A stretch of 64,000 bases of DNA from Harmothoe impar (GCA_947462335.1 OX381709.1:63418609-63482608), one strand, 5' to 3'; shown: positions 39,510 through 52,580, counted from the stretch's first letter. Notes: generated by a model from the sequence alone, not told the origin. Translations and numbers: made by a program.

Positions 39510-41340
39510 TTGTATCTATGTCAATTGTCATGGCCATGTAGGCACTCGCCAACCATTATGCTTCCTTTTATGAACTATACTGCTACAACACACACTATGC
39601 TAGGAGAGTGAGAACACGATCTGAATAAACATGATTCAAGTCTCGATTATCAGCATAATTAATCATTTGTTGTTTTTGAATGGCACGGCCCATGTTGGAA
39701 GATTGCATGTATGATTTACTTCACAATTGACTCTGTAACATGGCGCTTACCTGGTCGAATTGATTGATTGAAAGGTGGTTGCATCAAGAGAAATGAGCCT
39801 GAGATAAGTCTAAAAGAAGTGACCCAAAGAGAAGTGAGCCTGGAAGAAGTGAGTCTAAAAGAAATGAGGTTATCCAGAGTCCTGCAACCATGTCCACAGT
39901 CATCCACCAATGTCCATCTACCCCTCCATTTCCCTGCTTACTACAAGGTTAAGCATAACTGTCAGAAATCATATCCACATTATTCATAACATTAGAAAAG
40001 ATTCAAAATTGTTTGTTGAACGTTTTCTTATACGTGAAAATGATGAAAAATAATATTATTTCTATTGCATTCTACTAACATCCACGAACATTTGTTTAGT
40101 GTATGTTGTCGTGGGCCAGGTCGGGCGAACTGGGGCAGACGAAGATGGGGGCTAGCCTTGTTTGACCGAATGTGAGACAGAACCAGGGAGAGAGTACAAC
40201 TCACAGTGTGCCATGTGACCAACCTGAGCCAATCCAGGGACATTTTTTCTACGGTGTGTCCAAGAACAAGGGCAGTAATAGACCCAGCTAACAAAAAAAA
40301 AACATTTTCCAAACGTTTGCAAATGTTTTTGGTTACCTGGAGACCTATGTCCTCGAGCCAGGTCAGGGTAAGGTGGGAGACCACCCAACTGTAGACTTGC
40401 CTACGTCCTTACTAAAAAGGATTTGTTCAATACATTGAATAATTATTCGAATTATAAGTATCTCAAAACTGACATTACCAGACATAGGGGGCACCACACA
40501 GGTGTGGGGAATAGGCCACACATAGGGCCCAGTCCTCTATCTGATAAAACACAATGGCCAAATCGGTTTTGCTTGGACAGATCTCAGTACCTGGGTTTTA
40601 CCTGGACTAGTGGCTGTTGTCAGGGATGCCAAGTTACCCCACCCCAAAAATCGTATTTCTTACGATTTTTGGACCCCAAAATCGTAACAATCTTTGACTG
40701 AAATCGTAACAAAAATCGTAACAACATAATTACATTTCTGAAGGGTCAGCATGATGCATGAATGGATTCTAATGACTCAGTAAATTTGTAATCTGGCTCA
40801 TGCTAAATCATTAATTGATTGTTTTTGCTCCTCAATGTGCAATGTTATAATTCTACATCTGTTTGACCAACAAAAATCTAGTTTTAGTCTAATTCTGTGT
40901 ATGTGTGAAGGCTATTATCCCATACCTCAACAGAGGTTTTCAAGCCTCTAAATAACGATCCAAAGTTTAAAGATTAGTGAACAAATTGTATGTCTGCACT
41001 GGATTTGATTAGTACGATAGCACTTTTCCCCATCTAGATATTATATTGATAAACATTTAAAGGTGTGCCATAGCTTTCAGTACTGAACTTGAATGAAACT
41101 CCCAGAATATAGCTCGATCTGTTTAAGGGCCTGCTGCTGCTCTACCATGGTATATTTCGAACGGGATGTTTATGGATATGGCCTAACAGGTACTACATGT
41201 ATATTGTATATGGTAACATATGTCCCACATCCCTCTAGGCAAAACATGTGGCGCCATCCCATGTGCCAACCCCAGACGTTCTTTTAACAATGGGAGGCGC
41301 GGTGAATTTTTCTGGTCCCCACCCCCTCCCCCATGAGCGG
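39510..41340. other. Intergenic, no gene recognised
   Basis: A small relative of the CCCAGCTAAC MITE lies at 40283-40340, with inverted ends CCCAGCTAACAAAAA and TTTTTGGTTACCTGG around an AAACGTTT core. Otherwise nothing is recognised. Confidence 0.5.
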
Positions 41341-41605
41341 CCAGGGTTCCCACAACAATTTCAGATCAAAATTCCATGAGATGACATTTCCATGAAAATA
41401 AACAGCGGTCCAACATTATAGCACTCCAATGCACTATATGGGTATATATCTAAAACTGGACATCGACATCCTTCTAACAGAAAGCTATATTCAGTCTCAT
41501 CAAAGTAGAAATCCATAGGTTGCTATATGAAGGAGAAGGCCATGTTCATGCCTATGTGTATGTCTGTGTGGGTGTACATGAGTGTCTGCATTCATGCTAC
41601 AGTCA

Positions 41606-41893
41606 TAGGGTGTTTTAGGCAAATTTCACTTTTTTTGCGATTTTGAACTTTTTACTTGCCAAATCAGGTGTTTTTAGGCAAATTTCACTTTTTTGCGATT
41701 TTGTACATTTTGTCGCCAAAGAGGGTGTTTTTAGGCAAATTTCACTTTTCTTGCGATTTTGAACTTTTTTTCTTGCCAAATCAGGTGTTTTTGGACAAAT
41801 TTCACTTTTTTGCAATTTTTAAACTTTTTTCTCGCCAAATAGGGGTTTTTTAGGGAAATTTCATTTTTTGCGATGTTGAACTTCTTTTTCGCC
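41606..41893. repeat. Minisatellite, about 58-bp unit, five copies
   Basis: The unit GGTGTTTTTAGGCAAATTTC plus CACTTTTTTGCGATTTTGAA recurs at 41608, 41666, 41721, 41783 and 41842 with diverging spacing. Confidence 0.9.
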
Positions 41894-42036
41894 AAAAGCT
41901 GCGGAATCTGCCTCCATGTGTGATCCTATTGATGGACTCTGGATAGACCCATGCATAGTGAAGACCTACATTGTGGACATGAGGTCAAGTTAAAAACTGC
42001 AAGTCACTTGTTTTGCAACTTGCACTGAACTGAACC

Positions 42037-42483
42037 TACCGTAAAACCCCGCCTATAAGCCGAATTTATTTTGGCGTTTTTATTTGCTATAAGCCGAATC
42101 TTTTCCTTCAAACTCACATTCGGCTTATAGGCGGGGTTTTGTCAAATAATATTTGAGATTATGGTATGGAAAAGAATGAAAACTTAGACAGTAATTTAAC
42201 TCAATTTTAATGCCTTACAAACCATCTTCACGTTAAGTATACTTGCTATACCAATGGCACATGGTATTTTAATTGAATCAAAGAATCAAAATCTGTTTTA
42301 AAACACTTTTTTGGTAGGGTCAGGTTGGGGGTCAGGGGGTCCCCAAGACCCCAAAAGTCACATTCGGCTTATAGGCGGGGTTCTCTTAAATGTTAAAATG
42401 ATATCATATAAGCCGAATTTTTTTCCTTAAACTCACTTTCGGCTTATAGGCGGGGGTCGGCTTAAAGGCGGAGTTTTACGGTA
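42037..42483. mobile_element. 447-bp inverted-repeat element (TACCGTAAAAC termini)
   Basis: The ends are TACCGTAAAAC and GTTTTACGGTA, followed inward by CCCGCCTATAAGCCGAA and its inverted copy. Two further internal inverted copies of TTCGGCTTATAGGCGGG are present. A diverged relative ending in GGGTTTTACGGTAA lies at about 53830-54072. Confidence 0.75.
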
Positions 42484-43184
42484 ATAGCCTTTAACTGGGT
42501 TGTCAGCAATCAATTAAACTATGACAAAACTCCCTCTATGTCGGAGACCAAATAATATCAAATGATATATATTTTTTCAAAATAACACCCTGTGTAGAAT
42601 GGCCCGATACTCAGGAATCCTACTGTGAATATAAAAAAAGTCAAATTTGAATTATTAATACCTGAAAATTGAGAAATGCTGACGGTTTATGTAGGAAATG
42701 TACTAAAAACAGCAACAAAAGGCAACAAAACCCAAATTATCTCAAAAACTGTTCAGTAGGATTTTTTCTAACTGAGGTTCCAGTGTTTTCTACCCTCATA
42801 TTACACATTGGCATAGAGAATATATTGACAGCTAGTCAGGAGCAATCTGTGAGGCAAAAAACAGCCAAAATGAGCCACTGGTCTGAAGTATAAAACTGGG
42901 CATCGATCACTATAGAGCTACAAAGAGACAGAGAATCGATGTCCAGTAAAAAATCTCAATTTTCCATGACATTTATAAATTTCTTGTGTGGGTTCATGGG
43001 TCTTGGCCCCTGAGAAAATCTCTAAAATCGAGAAAGCATTTGGTACATTCTCGGAGATTTTGTAATATTGATTCTATTATTTTAAAATTCCATGACATTC
43101 CAGGACACGTGGCAGATTTTTACAAAATTCCATGACATTCCAGAGAGCTTTCAAATTCCATGACACCAAGGAACCCTGGCGGGG

Positions 43185-45300
43185 TTCACCCCCACGCCCC
43201 GGTGTGTTCAAATTGATCACGACCTACCCCTCGAGCTACAGTACAATATTTTTTTGTTAAAAATGTGTGACCTTTTTTGGGGGAACCCCTTAGGGGAATT
43301 TTGACCCTAAAACAGGCCTCTTGCTATTTGTCTTTTGACCCAGAATTCCTTTTGGGAGGGAAAATCGATCAAATATATATGCTATGTGGGGTAAGATATA
43401 AATTCATATCTATGTAGCCCAAAGTTGTTCCCTGTGTACAGCCCGTTACAACACCATAATTGGTACAGGTTTCCCCATTTTTAAATAATGACCCTCACTA
43501 AGGAGACGTATCTTTCATCATAGACTTGCCACTAGGTCAGCTACAGGTACATAGATTATAGCAGGTTAATAATTCAATACATAAACTCAGATTCGGTGGT
43601 GTACATTGTATTTGATTTATTATACATTGTATCAAGAGACATAGAGGGGGTTCCTCCGAGCCCCTGTTTGTATTGCACTGTTTGTGTTGATGCGACGAGA
43701 ACATCTTAGGTGGTCCCTTTATTGATATATAATTACCGCTATACGTGTATTTTGAGACCACCCATCAGGCACTAGGAACTATCACAAAGAAAATAAAGTT
43801 ATATCACTGAGAACAGACATAGTATCTCTGGGCGCACTGGTAAAGGCGTATGGCAATTTGAGACAAGAGTTTGAATTCGCATGAACAAACCAAGGACCTG
43901 CTACTGCAGCAATTCAATACTGTATTTAACTAGATCTAATTATTTGAGTCTATTGCAATCAAGAAGTACATGAGATATATGGGATTTCGGCCCATGTGAT
44001 CATGTCCGTTGACCCAAATTGCACTTTTTGAAAGACAGTATCCTCAACCCACCCTTCGTGGTGTTTGCTTAAACGATTTCTCACTCATAAATACAACAAA
44101 GGAATGACATGGAAACAATATTAAATATATCATATTCATGAAATGATATGTGGCTACGTTTGTTCTAGTTTTTTAATGTATAATGTTAATGGAATGTATA
44201 TGAAAATATGCCAGATGGAGAAAATCCAGCAAACAATCCACTACATTCCCTTATTAACAGCCCAGTAGTGCCATCTGTAGTCTCTCAGTCTCCCCTGGCA
44301 GCAGACAGCTCAGTGCTGCCACCTGAAGCTTGGAATCAACACTATGATCACTTGTCTCATTTCTCATCAGAAAGATGAGTATAGTTGAAAGTTGAACACA
44401 AATGGGACATACATGAGGAAAACATAGGTTATAGTGTCCCAACTCTTACAGCTTTATACCATATCCCTGAGCATCAATGTATTATGCCAACGGATGCCGT
44501 TGATAATCTCCCGGCGGACCGGCATGATGTACTGTTGCTGTGTCATTGCTTTGCTTTATTTTGACGACACATGTTGGCAATATGCCGTCCATTGAAGGGT
44601 TGAATATATATTACATCCTTCCAACTTTTGACTTATTCAAACGAGTAAATTGGCATAACTTGATCAACTCTGCTGATACTGAACCATCCAAGTATGGGCA
44701 GCAACCTTTACCGATTCAAAATGCACGTACTATAGCTATCGTTATGATATCCCATGGATAAAGTATGTGTGCAATGTATATGTGCAATCACATAAAAATT
44801 ATACGGTTAAATTGTAAAAAAAAAAGGTAAAAAAAGTTATGATATTCTGTTCCTCTGTCCATTGTGAAAAGTATATACATTCATTAATAAGTAACGGTAT
44901 GCGTTTTGAGATTACAATGAGATGTCTTAAACATGATATGTAAAAAGATGAAGAGAAACTGTACAATGCGTAGGAGTTTGAGTCAAACAAAATCAGACAC
45001 TTGCACCCGGTCACAGAAAATGTAAACATAAATTTTATACATGCACGTGGACATGTACATGTATCATTTTCTACTTGAATTAACATACATTAAACTGCAC
45101 GCGTATATAAAATAGGCCTATATGTATATATATGTATTTTGACTCCCATTTTCATACTATTAAATTAAACAATACAATTTCAATTGCACACACTAAAGTA
45201 ATCCACCTACATTCTTAAATCACCTATTAGCTCCACAGTTTCATTCTATCCATACTCTTTTTACCTTAATATATCATTCACAATGATTTCATACGATAAG
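43185..45300. other. Intergenic, no gene recognised
   Basis: No supported coding sequence. A decayed tRNA-like A/B-box pair near 43828-43881 is too weak to call. Confidence 0.5.
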
Positions 45301-45313
45301 ATTCAAACTCCTT

Positions 45314-45571
45314 TCACACCAGCAATACATTGACCTCTGCTGTGGGGACGGCTTGGTAAGGGTCTGGTTGCCTGGTGTCGGGCCGGGTGACATGCCCGTT
45401 GATGGCAGTCAGTTCGTGCTGGGCGGGGTCCTCCCGCCGACACCAGGCGCGGGGCGGCAGGTTGTCTGGTAGGGGCAGGTTCAGGGTCTCCGGGAGGAGC
45501 AGGGTCAGCAGACCTCCAACCAACGCCAACCCACCGAACACGATGAAGGGTAGTGGCTGTGATATGCTGCC
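45314..45571 (-). CDS. SLC22 exon 10: helix 12 and C-terminal tail
   Basis: Acceptor TTTACAG, then PLPFIVFGGLALVGGLLTLL and the PETLNLPLPDN motif, followed by a 50-residue cytoplasmic tail to TGA at 45316-45314. Confidence 0.93.
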   Translation of the reverse strand, partial: GSISQPLPFIVFGGLALVGGLLTLLLPETLNLPLPDNLPPRAWCRREDPAQHELTAINGHVTRPDTRQPDPYQAVPTAEVNVLLV

Positions 45572-48500
45572 CTGTAAAGTGTAATAAGTGTGTTTACAGT
45601 TTATAACACTCGGAGAGAAAAAGTTGGTTATATATCTAGGCCTATATATCTATATAGGGCGTGCTCGCGTTTTGCAACATGGAAATGGCGATGGGAACAG
45701 ACTATTTTCTATGTTTTATGTACCCCTTTGGGGCGAATATGTCGAATAGGTTATACTATATTCGACGTATTGAGCGCCGCCACTGTAATAAGAGCTATAA
45801 GGGCCCCTTCATTTCGGGGCCCTTTTTAGGCTACTGGTAGAAATATTCATGTATTTTGAGGAAATTAAACTGCTACGCTCTTATTTACCAATCATATTTT
45901 ACAGTATATGAACTTATTGTAACGAGCTTACCAAAGCAACCATTTGTGGGGCAACAATTCCCCCTATACGACTGGACATGGAGCAAGCACCAACACCGAT
46001 ATTTCTGTGGACATAAAAATATCTAAGTGATTAAGAACATCAATAATGAGACAAGATAAAGAGTATATTGTTTTATTGTAGACCAATAGTAATACTAATA
46101 GCGGTACATATTCAAAGTGACTATCTTAACCTGGTGCGCTTCAGAGAGATGGTATTGATGTCTAGTACTAGCGTTAGTAACTCATTGCAGCATAATTCGC
46201 CATATAAGTACAATTAACAACCATGTGTTAATTTTCAAAAGTGAAATAAGTCTCACCTAACGACAGTAGGGAAAAGCTCAGCAGAGAATATTTGTGCAGC
46301 GCCCCAGCTTCCAGCAATACCAGCCCGACCCACCATAAACAGCGTGGTCGTCACTGCAGGTAGGTCGTTCAACCTCCCTATAATGGAACGTGAGAATCCA
46401 GATCGTTAATATCCAATGGTAGAAATATAAGTTACAAGTGGTCTGGTACCTTTTCTTTTTTCCATAAAGCATAATTACATAATGTGCAACAACCAATTTT
46501 AGTATAGGAATACAGAAACTTATTACGACACTTGGAGGTGAAATAACTAGGCTTGCCTATAGATAATAAACAGCCAAATTTCTAATATCTGATTCCATGG
46601 TCAGTTTTAACACATCACGAAGTTGGCAACATGTGGATGATACTTTACTGAATCAATAGTACACTGTACCGTGTACATATATATATACAACGTGTTGTAC
46701 ATTGCTACAAGTATACCCAAGTGGGGTGTAAAGTAGGCCTTACCTGTTAAATGTACAATGAGTATTGCCAGCATAGAACAGCCAGCTAACAGCAGGAGGA
46801 AGCACAGCGTTTTACGCCGCCCAAATCTGTCAACATAAGTTATATCATTCAATAGGTTTATAGATTGTTTTAATATGAAGCTGGTCAAGTCTCGAAACTT
46901 TGATGAAGTAGGGATAGCTTTCTCTAAAATATAGGAAATATATCTGACTTTAAACATGAACATGTATATCTAATCCTAGGATAAAAACTATTTCACATGT
47001 ATTATTAAAGACCCTAATTAGTTTTAGGGGGGGACTTACTTATTATTGACGAGAACAACGAAGATGAGAGGAGGAATCTCAACGAGACCAGATAAGAAGA
47101 AGTTGATATAAGTGTTCCCTGAGAGACTGCCGACATTAAGAGACGACCCGTAGTACACGCAGCTACACACAAACCTGCAAATCGTGAACACTCATTTATT
47201 ATAGTTTATTTATATATATATATTTTTCATTTATCATAGAAGTTATGGGGCTACAGGTAACTGTTTTCTTAGGTCTTGAGCTGAGATCAAGACTCTAACC
47301 ATAGTTAGAGTCCTGACTAGTGTGTATGTGTGTGTAAGTAGTATTCTTTAGATAAAGGAAAATTGAAACTTATGATATACTACAGAGACGATAGTGTTTT
47401 AAAGTGACATGGTCCGATTTTTTTCATATTTTAAATCCTGCTTAAATGTGTTTTAAATGTTAGTGCAAAATCATATTTGGAGGATAGGGCACAGTACAAT
47501 GTCATCTATGTGCAATAAGAGCAAAACTAGAGGTTCAGATGTGGCCCAAGTATAGCATTTTACAGTGTATTTTCAATGGGGGGATTATAGCGTGCACTCC
47601 AAAATTAGCAAATTGGGCCAAAATCTGATGATTGGCCGAATTCTAAGCTGAATCCTAGCAAATAGCATTAAATAAAGTAGTTAGCACATAAAGTATGCCC
47701 ATAAGAAATATTCTGGTTAATTTTTAACTGAATCATCGGACCATCTCACTTTAATATTCAAGATATAGATATGCATAGTATAGACAACAATGCAAATATC
47801 ATTCATAATAAGAAAACTTTTCTTTATTGGGTTGAATATTTTCGCTTTAATATTAAAACCACATTATAATTAACGAATTATTACGTTCTTGTGTAAGTCA
47901 AGTGTGAACCAACTTACCATGTGTATAGTAAGATGAGAGTATTTTTCGTCATACTGCAGTTCCTGAATAAATCATAATAACTGTATCTTTTATCTTCTGT
48001 CTTCAGTTTCTTGTCCTCCTGCAATTTATCAGAATGTAAGTTTATATGCAAAACGTATCGGTAATTATCATAAAATCAAAGAACACAGATGGGAAATAAT
48101 GTGTAAGGAGGGGTTTTATAACCAGATGCCTAAATGACCTTGAGGCCTAATGAAATATTAGAGTAGATATTTTGCAACCTCTATCAATACAGATTCCTTT
48201 GTCAAAAAGGGGTGAAGCCATTTGTACCCCCTCCCTAAAACAGGGGTGAAAATCCAACACCTCCACCTCCACCTCACCCTACCTCAAAGGGTCATATGTA
48301 ATCAAAAATTGAGCAATCCATTAAGCATACCAGTGACATGTATAATTTTACAAGGATCACTCACTGCAGCAGATACCATCAGCTTGGAGAAGTCTGGTAC
48401 AGGTTTCTTGTTGTACTCAGCTATCCGGGTAAGGATGTGTACCGCCTCGTCACACCTCCCCTGCTGCACTAACCACCGCGGGCTCTCTGGTACAAACCTA

Positions 48501-51194
48501 GTCATGAGAGGACAAACACGAGAGATACAGTCATGTAGATATGCATGAAAGATGAGATAAGACTCCAATTCACAAAGTTAGGTAGAACCACACTTCCTAC
48601 TGTGATATAAACTTCTATTCATTAAGGATAGCTCATTCTTTATGTTACACAACCAGCGGGATGTCACACAAAAAAAAAGTCACCCCCCTTCCTAAGTGGG
48701 TTGAAATTGTTTGTGCGCGAAACTTATTATCTATAGCAAAGAGCTGGCTTTTTCTTTGAAAACTGGTAAAATTGACCTAATTTTGCCAAAGTCAGAACCA
48801 GGTGCGGGTTAATGTTAATCCAAACTCCAGGTGCGGATTATATGTGCGATACGGCTTATATGTGGGAATTTACTGTATTACCGTAAATTCCCACATAGAA
48901 CCTGCAACCTTCCGATTGTGTATAACCGCGGGTTATATGCTGTTACTTATGGTAGTTTCAGTACGTACCACCAGGTGAGGAGCAGGGGCAGGCCCCCTAG
49001 GGAGGTGATCATAGACAGGTGTCGCCAGTCCGGCACCAGGTAGGCAATCAGAGCCAGCGACATGACGCCGCACGCCCAGAAGCCGATACAGCCGCAGAAC
49101 GTCCGCCAACGCCGCCCGACAAACTCCAGGGGCAGCACAAAGTTAACGAGCAGTGTACCTGTACAGGGGGAAAGGAGGGCTGGAGGTATTGGTCTGCTGT
49201 GGTAACCGAGTAGTGTGTGTTTGTGTATTTACAAAAAACATTCCATACTTCTACTAATTTGTAGGTTTTTAATACATACCAGCATATCTATTGAGAAATA
49301 GATTCAATTATAAGTTTCTTCTATCATCGTTGTGGTGATAATGGACGCATTTCTACACAGAAGAGTCCATTTTCAATAGGACGACGCTATAGTAAACGTA
49401 TAGAAGCTATAGAAATTGTACCATTTAAATTCGTTTTCAGTTTTAGCTCACCATCAGATGAAAGTCAATGCACCAGCTGGTATGAGACAATACGCAGCGC
49501 ACTGGATTTCCACACATTTTATCTACCAGCATGATAAATTATTTAAGATTGGTTTCTGTGACTACTTGATCCATCCTAAGATTGTATTAGCTAACGATTA
49601 AATAGCAGGAAATGTACTACTAATTAGATTTAACGTCCTAGTCTTCAATGAAAGATTTCAAATTAATAATAATTATTGTCAGATGACTTACCTCCAAAGA
49701 AGGCTCCCATGAAGAACTTGACGGCAGCATATAACTGCCACGAGGTGACGAAGGATGAGGCGAGGCCGGCCAATAACAGTAGGGTGTAGACAACATAGAG
49801 GACATAGCGCCGTCCGAACGTGTCGGCCAGTTGCCCCGTGACGCACGCTCCCACCAGGACGCCGGCCATCTGACACGTCATGATCCACGTCCTGATGTAG
49901 TCACGGCCACACACCAGGTCCCACTGGGCAGGGCAGATAGAACACACATGAAGCAGGCAGAGAGACAAGGGGCAAAGGATATTATATTGCATTTAATGTT
50001 TATATACAACTGTGTCTATACCAAAGCATAGGAACGTCCAAACGCCACACCCCCAGGCCCTGGGCAAGGGCATACATCGTGGCTGTATGTCCTGGGCTAG
50101 ATCAAAGGACATAACATAGTTTCACATTTATAGGACTAGTCGTATATAGTGTCATTATATGGTTCAAACTGGAGTTACAATACTAACTTCTTTAAATGGT
50201 TGATTGGTTAACCGACTTTCCGATAATTGAGGTCAAATTGTGACCCAGTTTTTCTCTGATCAAAATAATTACCCGGTTCTGTGCAGTCCATGCCAAGAGA
50301 AGGCAGACTGCGACAGGCAATGCGACTAAACACATACGATCCTGGTACTGCTAGGCAAAGATGGATCTACCAATTTAGCTTTTTTTAGATTTCAATTTCG
50401 GCAACGAAATTCTTAATCACTACAGCTCTCATGTGCAAATTTCCTTGTGGAAAATTCTTATAATTTGCTTTTTCTAATTTTTCGCTCGCGCCCCAGTGTA
50501 TAGACCAGCTTATTTCAGGTATGCAACCTAGGTGTAACCACCGATTCAAAATGCACTCATAGACTCACTGCATGATACTTCATTCTTTATAATCAATCTA
50601 ATTCCGTCTATACTGTGACTATACATGGGTAGCCAGAATTATCACCGTGTCGCCGTGTCGATCTTAAGCTAGGGTGTCGCGTGGCAGTGTCGATTTTTAT
50701 TCTATACATTCTGGTCCATTTTTCTGTGTCCGTCGATTTTTAAAAGGGCCGTGTCGCCCGTGTCGAATTTAAGAACCCCCCGTGTCGCCGTGTCACGCGT
50801 GTCGGATTTTACCCATGTATAGTCACTATACTGAATCTGCTGCTGCCCTTACCTCTGTGACAATGGAGCTGTACTCGGTGGTGTAGACACGTCCTGGACA
50901 CACCACCCCACCCGCCGTACACGCCGACAGGTTGGACGCCGGGCTCCAGGCCCCTCCTGTACCATTACCCACCCCACCCAGCACCTCTCCTACAGGACTG
51001 CTGCTGGAGGAGGAGTTGCCTCCAGTGCAGACCCAGGAGGGCCGGGCTGCGGCAAAGACGTGCTGGAGCAGCATCCAGGCGGCTGGGGCCTCAAAGGCAC
51101 TCACCAGGATGAAGACCCGCACCTGGTAGGGCCCGAAGGCACCCACCTGGCCGAACACATCCTCAAAGTCAAACTGGGAGGGCGACCTCTCCAT
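45314..51194 (-). CDS. SLC22-family (organic cation transporter-like) transporter, 10 exons
   Basis: Ten exons on the minus strand, 51194-50853, 49923-49692, 49158-48969, 48497-48365, 48018-47918, 47174-47040, 46826-46744, 46377-46257, 46004-45932 and 45571-45314, have GT/AG borders and matching phases. They sum to 1668 bases, 555 residues plus stop, the usual SLC22 length. SLC22 proteins are 12-helix plasma-membrane carriers of the major facilitator superfamily that move organic cations, anions or carnitine. Visible hallmarks are an N-terminal FDFEDVFGQVGAFGPYQ, a large extracellular loop with N-sequons and cysteines, GQLADTFGRR after helix 2, PESPRWL between helices 6 and 7, FGRRKTL after helix 8, and AELFPTVVRN-GVGACSMSSRIGG near helix 11. 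Substrate cannot be read from the sequence. An upstream non-coding exon is likely. Confidence 0.95.
45932..46004 (-). CDS. SLC22 exon 9: helix 11
   Basis: Completes Arg, then NIGVGACSMSSRIGGIVAPQ, a highly conserved family stretch. Phase 0 end at GTAAGC. Confidence 0.92.
46257..46377 (-). CDS. SLC22 exon 8: helix 10
   Basis: RLNDLPAVTTTLFMVGRAGI, then AAQIFSAELFPTVVR. The acceptor at TTATAG (exon start 46377) keeps the frame and gives normal family spacing. A second AG further in also keeps frame but drops nine or so residues. Confidence 0.85.
46744..46826 (-). CDS. SLC22 exon 7: FGRR motif and helix 9
   Basis: FGRRKTLCFLLLLAGCSMLA between TTGACAG and GTAAGG. Ends in phase 1. Confidence 0.9.
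47040..47174 (-). CDS. SLC22 exon 6: helices 7-8
   Basis: Begins FVCSCVYYGSSLNV, then GNTYINFFLSGLVEIPPLI, strongly conserved in SLC22. Ends in phase 2 at GTAAGT. Confidence 0.92.
47918..48018 (-). CDS. SLC22 exon 5: end of central loop, start of helix 7
   Basis: EDKKLKTEDKRYSYYDLFRN, then TKNTLILLYTW. Ends in phase 2 at GTAAGT. Confidence 0.88.
48365..48497 (-). CDS. SLC22 exon 4: PESPRWL loop
   Basis: One base completes Trp; FVPESPRWLVQQGR follows, the family signature at the start of the central cytoplasmic loop. Ends in phase 0 at GTGAGT. Confidence 0.93.
48969..49158 (-). CDS. SLC22 exon 3: helices 4-6
   Basis: Starts by completing a Gly codon, then LLVNFVLPLEFVGRRWRTF, helix 5 and helix 6 (LGGLPLLLTWW). 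Ends in phase 2 at GTACGT. Confidence 0.9.
49160..49690 (-). other. SLC22 intron 2
   Basis: No repeat or coding signal seen. The same is true of the other introns above 300 bases at 46005-46256, 46827-47039, 47175-47917 and 48019-48364, apart from a short TA run near 47210. Confidence 0.5.
49692..49923 (-). CDS. SLC22 exon 2: helices 2-3
   Basis: The acceptor TGCCCAG precedes WDLVCGRDYI, the conserved start of this exon in the family. Helix 2, the ADTFGRRYVLY motif and helix 3 follow. Ends in phase 1. Confidence 0.93.
50615..50826. mobile_element. 212-bp MITE with CGTGTCG repeats in SLC22 intron 1
   Basis: Perfect 17-bp terminal inverted repeats GTGACTATACATGGGTA are flanked by TATACT on both sides (50609-50614, 50827-50832). 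The interior has about ten GTGTCG hexamers. Confidence 0.88.
50853..51194 (-). CDS. SLC22 exon 1: N-terminus, helix 1, extracellular loop
   Basis: ATG at 51194, 114 codons, phase 0, donor GTAAGG. It encodes the cytoplasmic start, helix 1 (VFILVSAFEAPAAWMLLQHV) and most of a Ser/Gly-rich loop with N-glycosylation sites. Confidence 0.9.
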
Positions 51195-51420
51195 GCTGTT
51201 GTTGTTGTTGTTGTTTCTGTTGCTGTTGTTTTAGTTGTTGTTGTAATAGCTGGGAGAATGTTGTTGTAATAGCTGGGAGAATGTTGTTGTTGTTGTTGTA
51301 TCTGTAGAGAATGTTGTTGTTGCTGTGGAGAATGTTGCTGTTGCTGTTGTCTATGATATTCTTGTTGCAGTAGTTTTTTGTTGTTGTAGTAGTAGATGAT
51401 ATTGATGTTGATGATGCTGT
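51193..51420. repeat. Imperfect (GTT)n trinucleotide repeat at the SLC22 start codon
   Basis: GTTGTT units and a duplicated AGCTGGGAGAATGTTGTTGT segment begin directly upstream (in gene orientation) of the ATG. The transcript would carry AAC/CAA repeats in its leader. Confidence 0.9.
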
Positions 51421-52570
51421 TGGCTAGTGTAGCTGTTGCTGCTATGGAGAATATTGTTGGTTTCAGTCGGGGATATTGTCCTGTTTTAGTGGTACTGTCC
51501 CTCAATTTTCGCTTCTTGCTACAACTTCATAACATGACCTGGTCGCAGAGATCCCGTATCAAATGCTACACACATACTGTAGCAGGCATGCTATACTCAC
51601 AGCCCTCCCCCGGCTGGCTGGTGTGTCCCACACATGGGGGTGTGCATGGTGCCTGGTGTATAGCGTCACCCGGGGAGGTGCCAGGGAGGCTGCATACTCA
51701 GTGCTAGGTCATAGTCCACCTGAAATACAAGATAAACGCATTGTTAGCACAGCAGCCTATCGCATTAACATTAAGGTGGCAGACCTACATCAACATATAA
51801 TATATACCATAGACATGCACTTTAATATAACCCTGGCCAGTGTGGTACATGTACTATGAACACACACCCAGAAAGATTGTTAATATCTTTCTGACACACC
51901 TATAAAAAAAAGTTGGCCAAAAGATTTACAGTGGTATTTCTTTTATTCATGATGCTGCACCAATGCAGTGTTACAGGCACTGCGATTGTTTGCATCATGA
52001 CTAGTAACTTGCTTTAAGGCAACATGCTGCCCATAAAGGGTTAATAAAGGGTCGTGTAGCTCCAACTGACCTTTCTATCACTGTGCTGTTGTCACCCCAG
52101 GAGTCATGTTAGCACATACATGCATGACACAAGGTGGTGATATTTTAGACAGGGGGTGTAGCTCAACCACAGTGACCCTTACACGGTTTAGCCATAAATG
52201 GCATCAAGTAGCAATCTACTAATGGAGGAATCTGTGCCCCCCTGAACAAATAAAATATTCCAATAAAAATACGTCTGCACCTCACTCCCAGGTGTGTAGT
52301 GTGTACCAGTTAGGCACACCCTCACATCCTAGGGTGTTATTTTGAATTATTTTTAATGGGATGTGTGACCGTGGTCCGTAACACCTAACTAATAAATGAG
52401 TATGGTATTACCCATATTGGGGTGAATTCTCGGAAAGGTATACCCTTAAGTATTGGTTCATGATACAACGGGAGGACAGATTGATCGACTTGGTAGATGC
52501 AAAACAGAGGTTTCTGTTAAACCTTGGTTGGACCTGTACAGGTTGTGCATTAGTAAGCTGGTACTCATCC
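51420..52570. other. SLC22 upstream region
   Basis: A minus-strand acceptor-like TTGTATTTCAG ends at 51720, so 51719 leftward may be a 5' UTR exon. No other signal. Confidence 0.35.
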
Positions 52571-52580
52571 TGCGTATAAC

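Larger units (their letters stand above)
41342..43178. mobile_element. Probable non-autonomous hAT-like element, about 1.84 kb
   Basis: The ends are CAGGGTTCC and GGAACCCTG. Subterminal sequence has repeated TTCCATGACATTCC motifs (43088-43165; variants at 41370-41400), a feature of hAT elements. It contains a minisatellite and a second, nested inverted-repeat element. No transposase frame or clear 8-bp duplication was found. Confidence 0.5.

Noticed and set aside
43828..43881. tRNA-like A-box and B-box pair (possible SINE head)
   Set aside because: The B-box deviates at several positions, no acceptor stem pairs, and no tail or duplication was found.
45800..45832. GGGGCCC hairpin followed by T-run resembling a bacterial terminator
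   Set aside because: This is an animal genome; the structure has no such role here.
46278..46496. Alternative reading of SLC22 exon 8 from a different frame
   Set aside because: Only the frame giving AELFPTVVR joins the neighbouring exons in phase.
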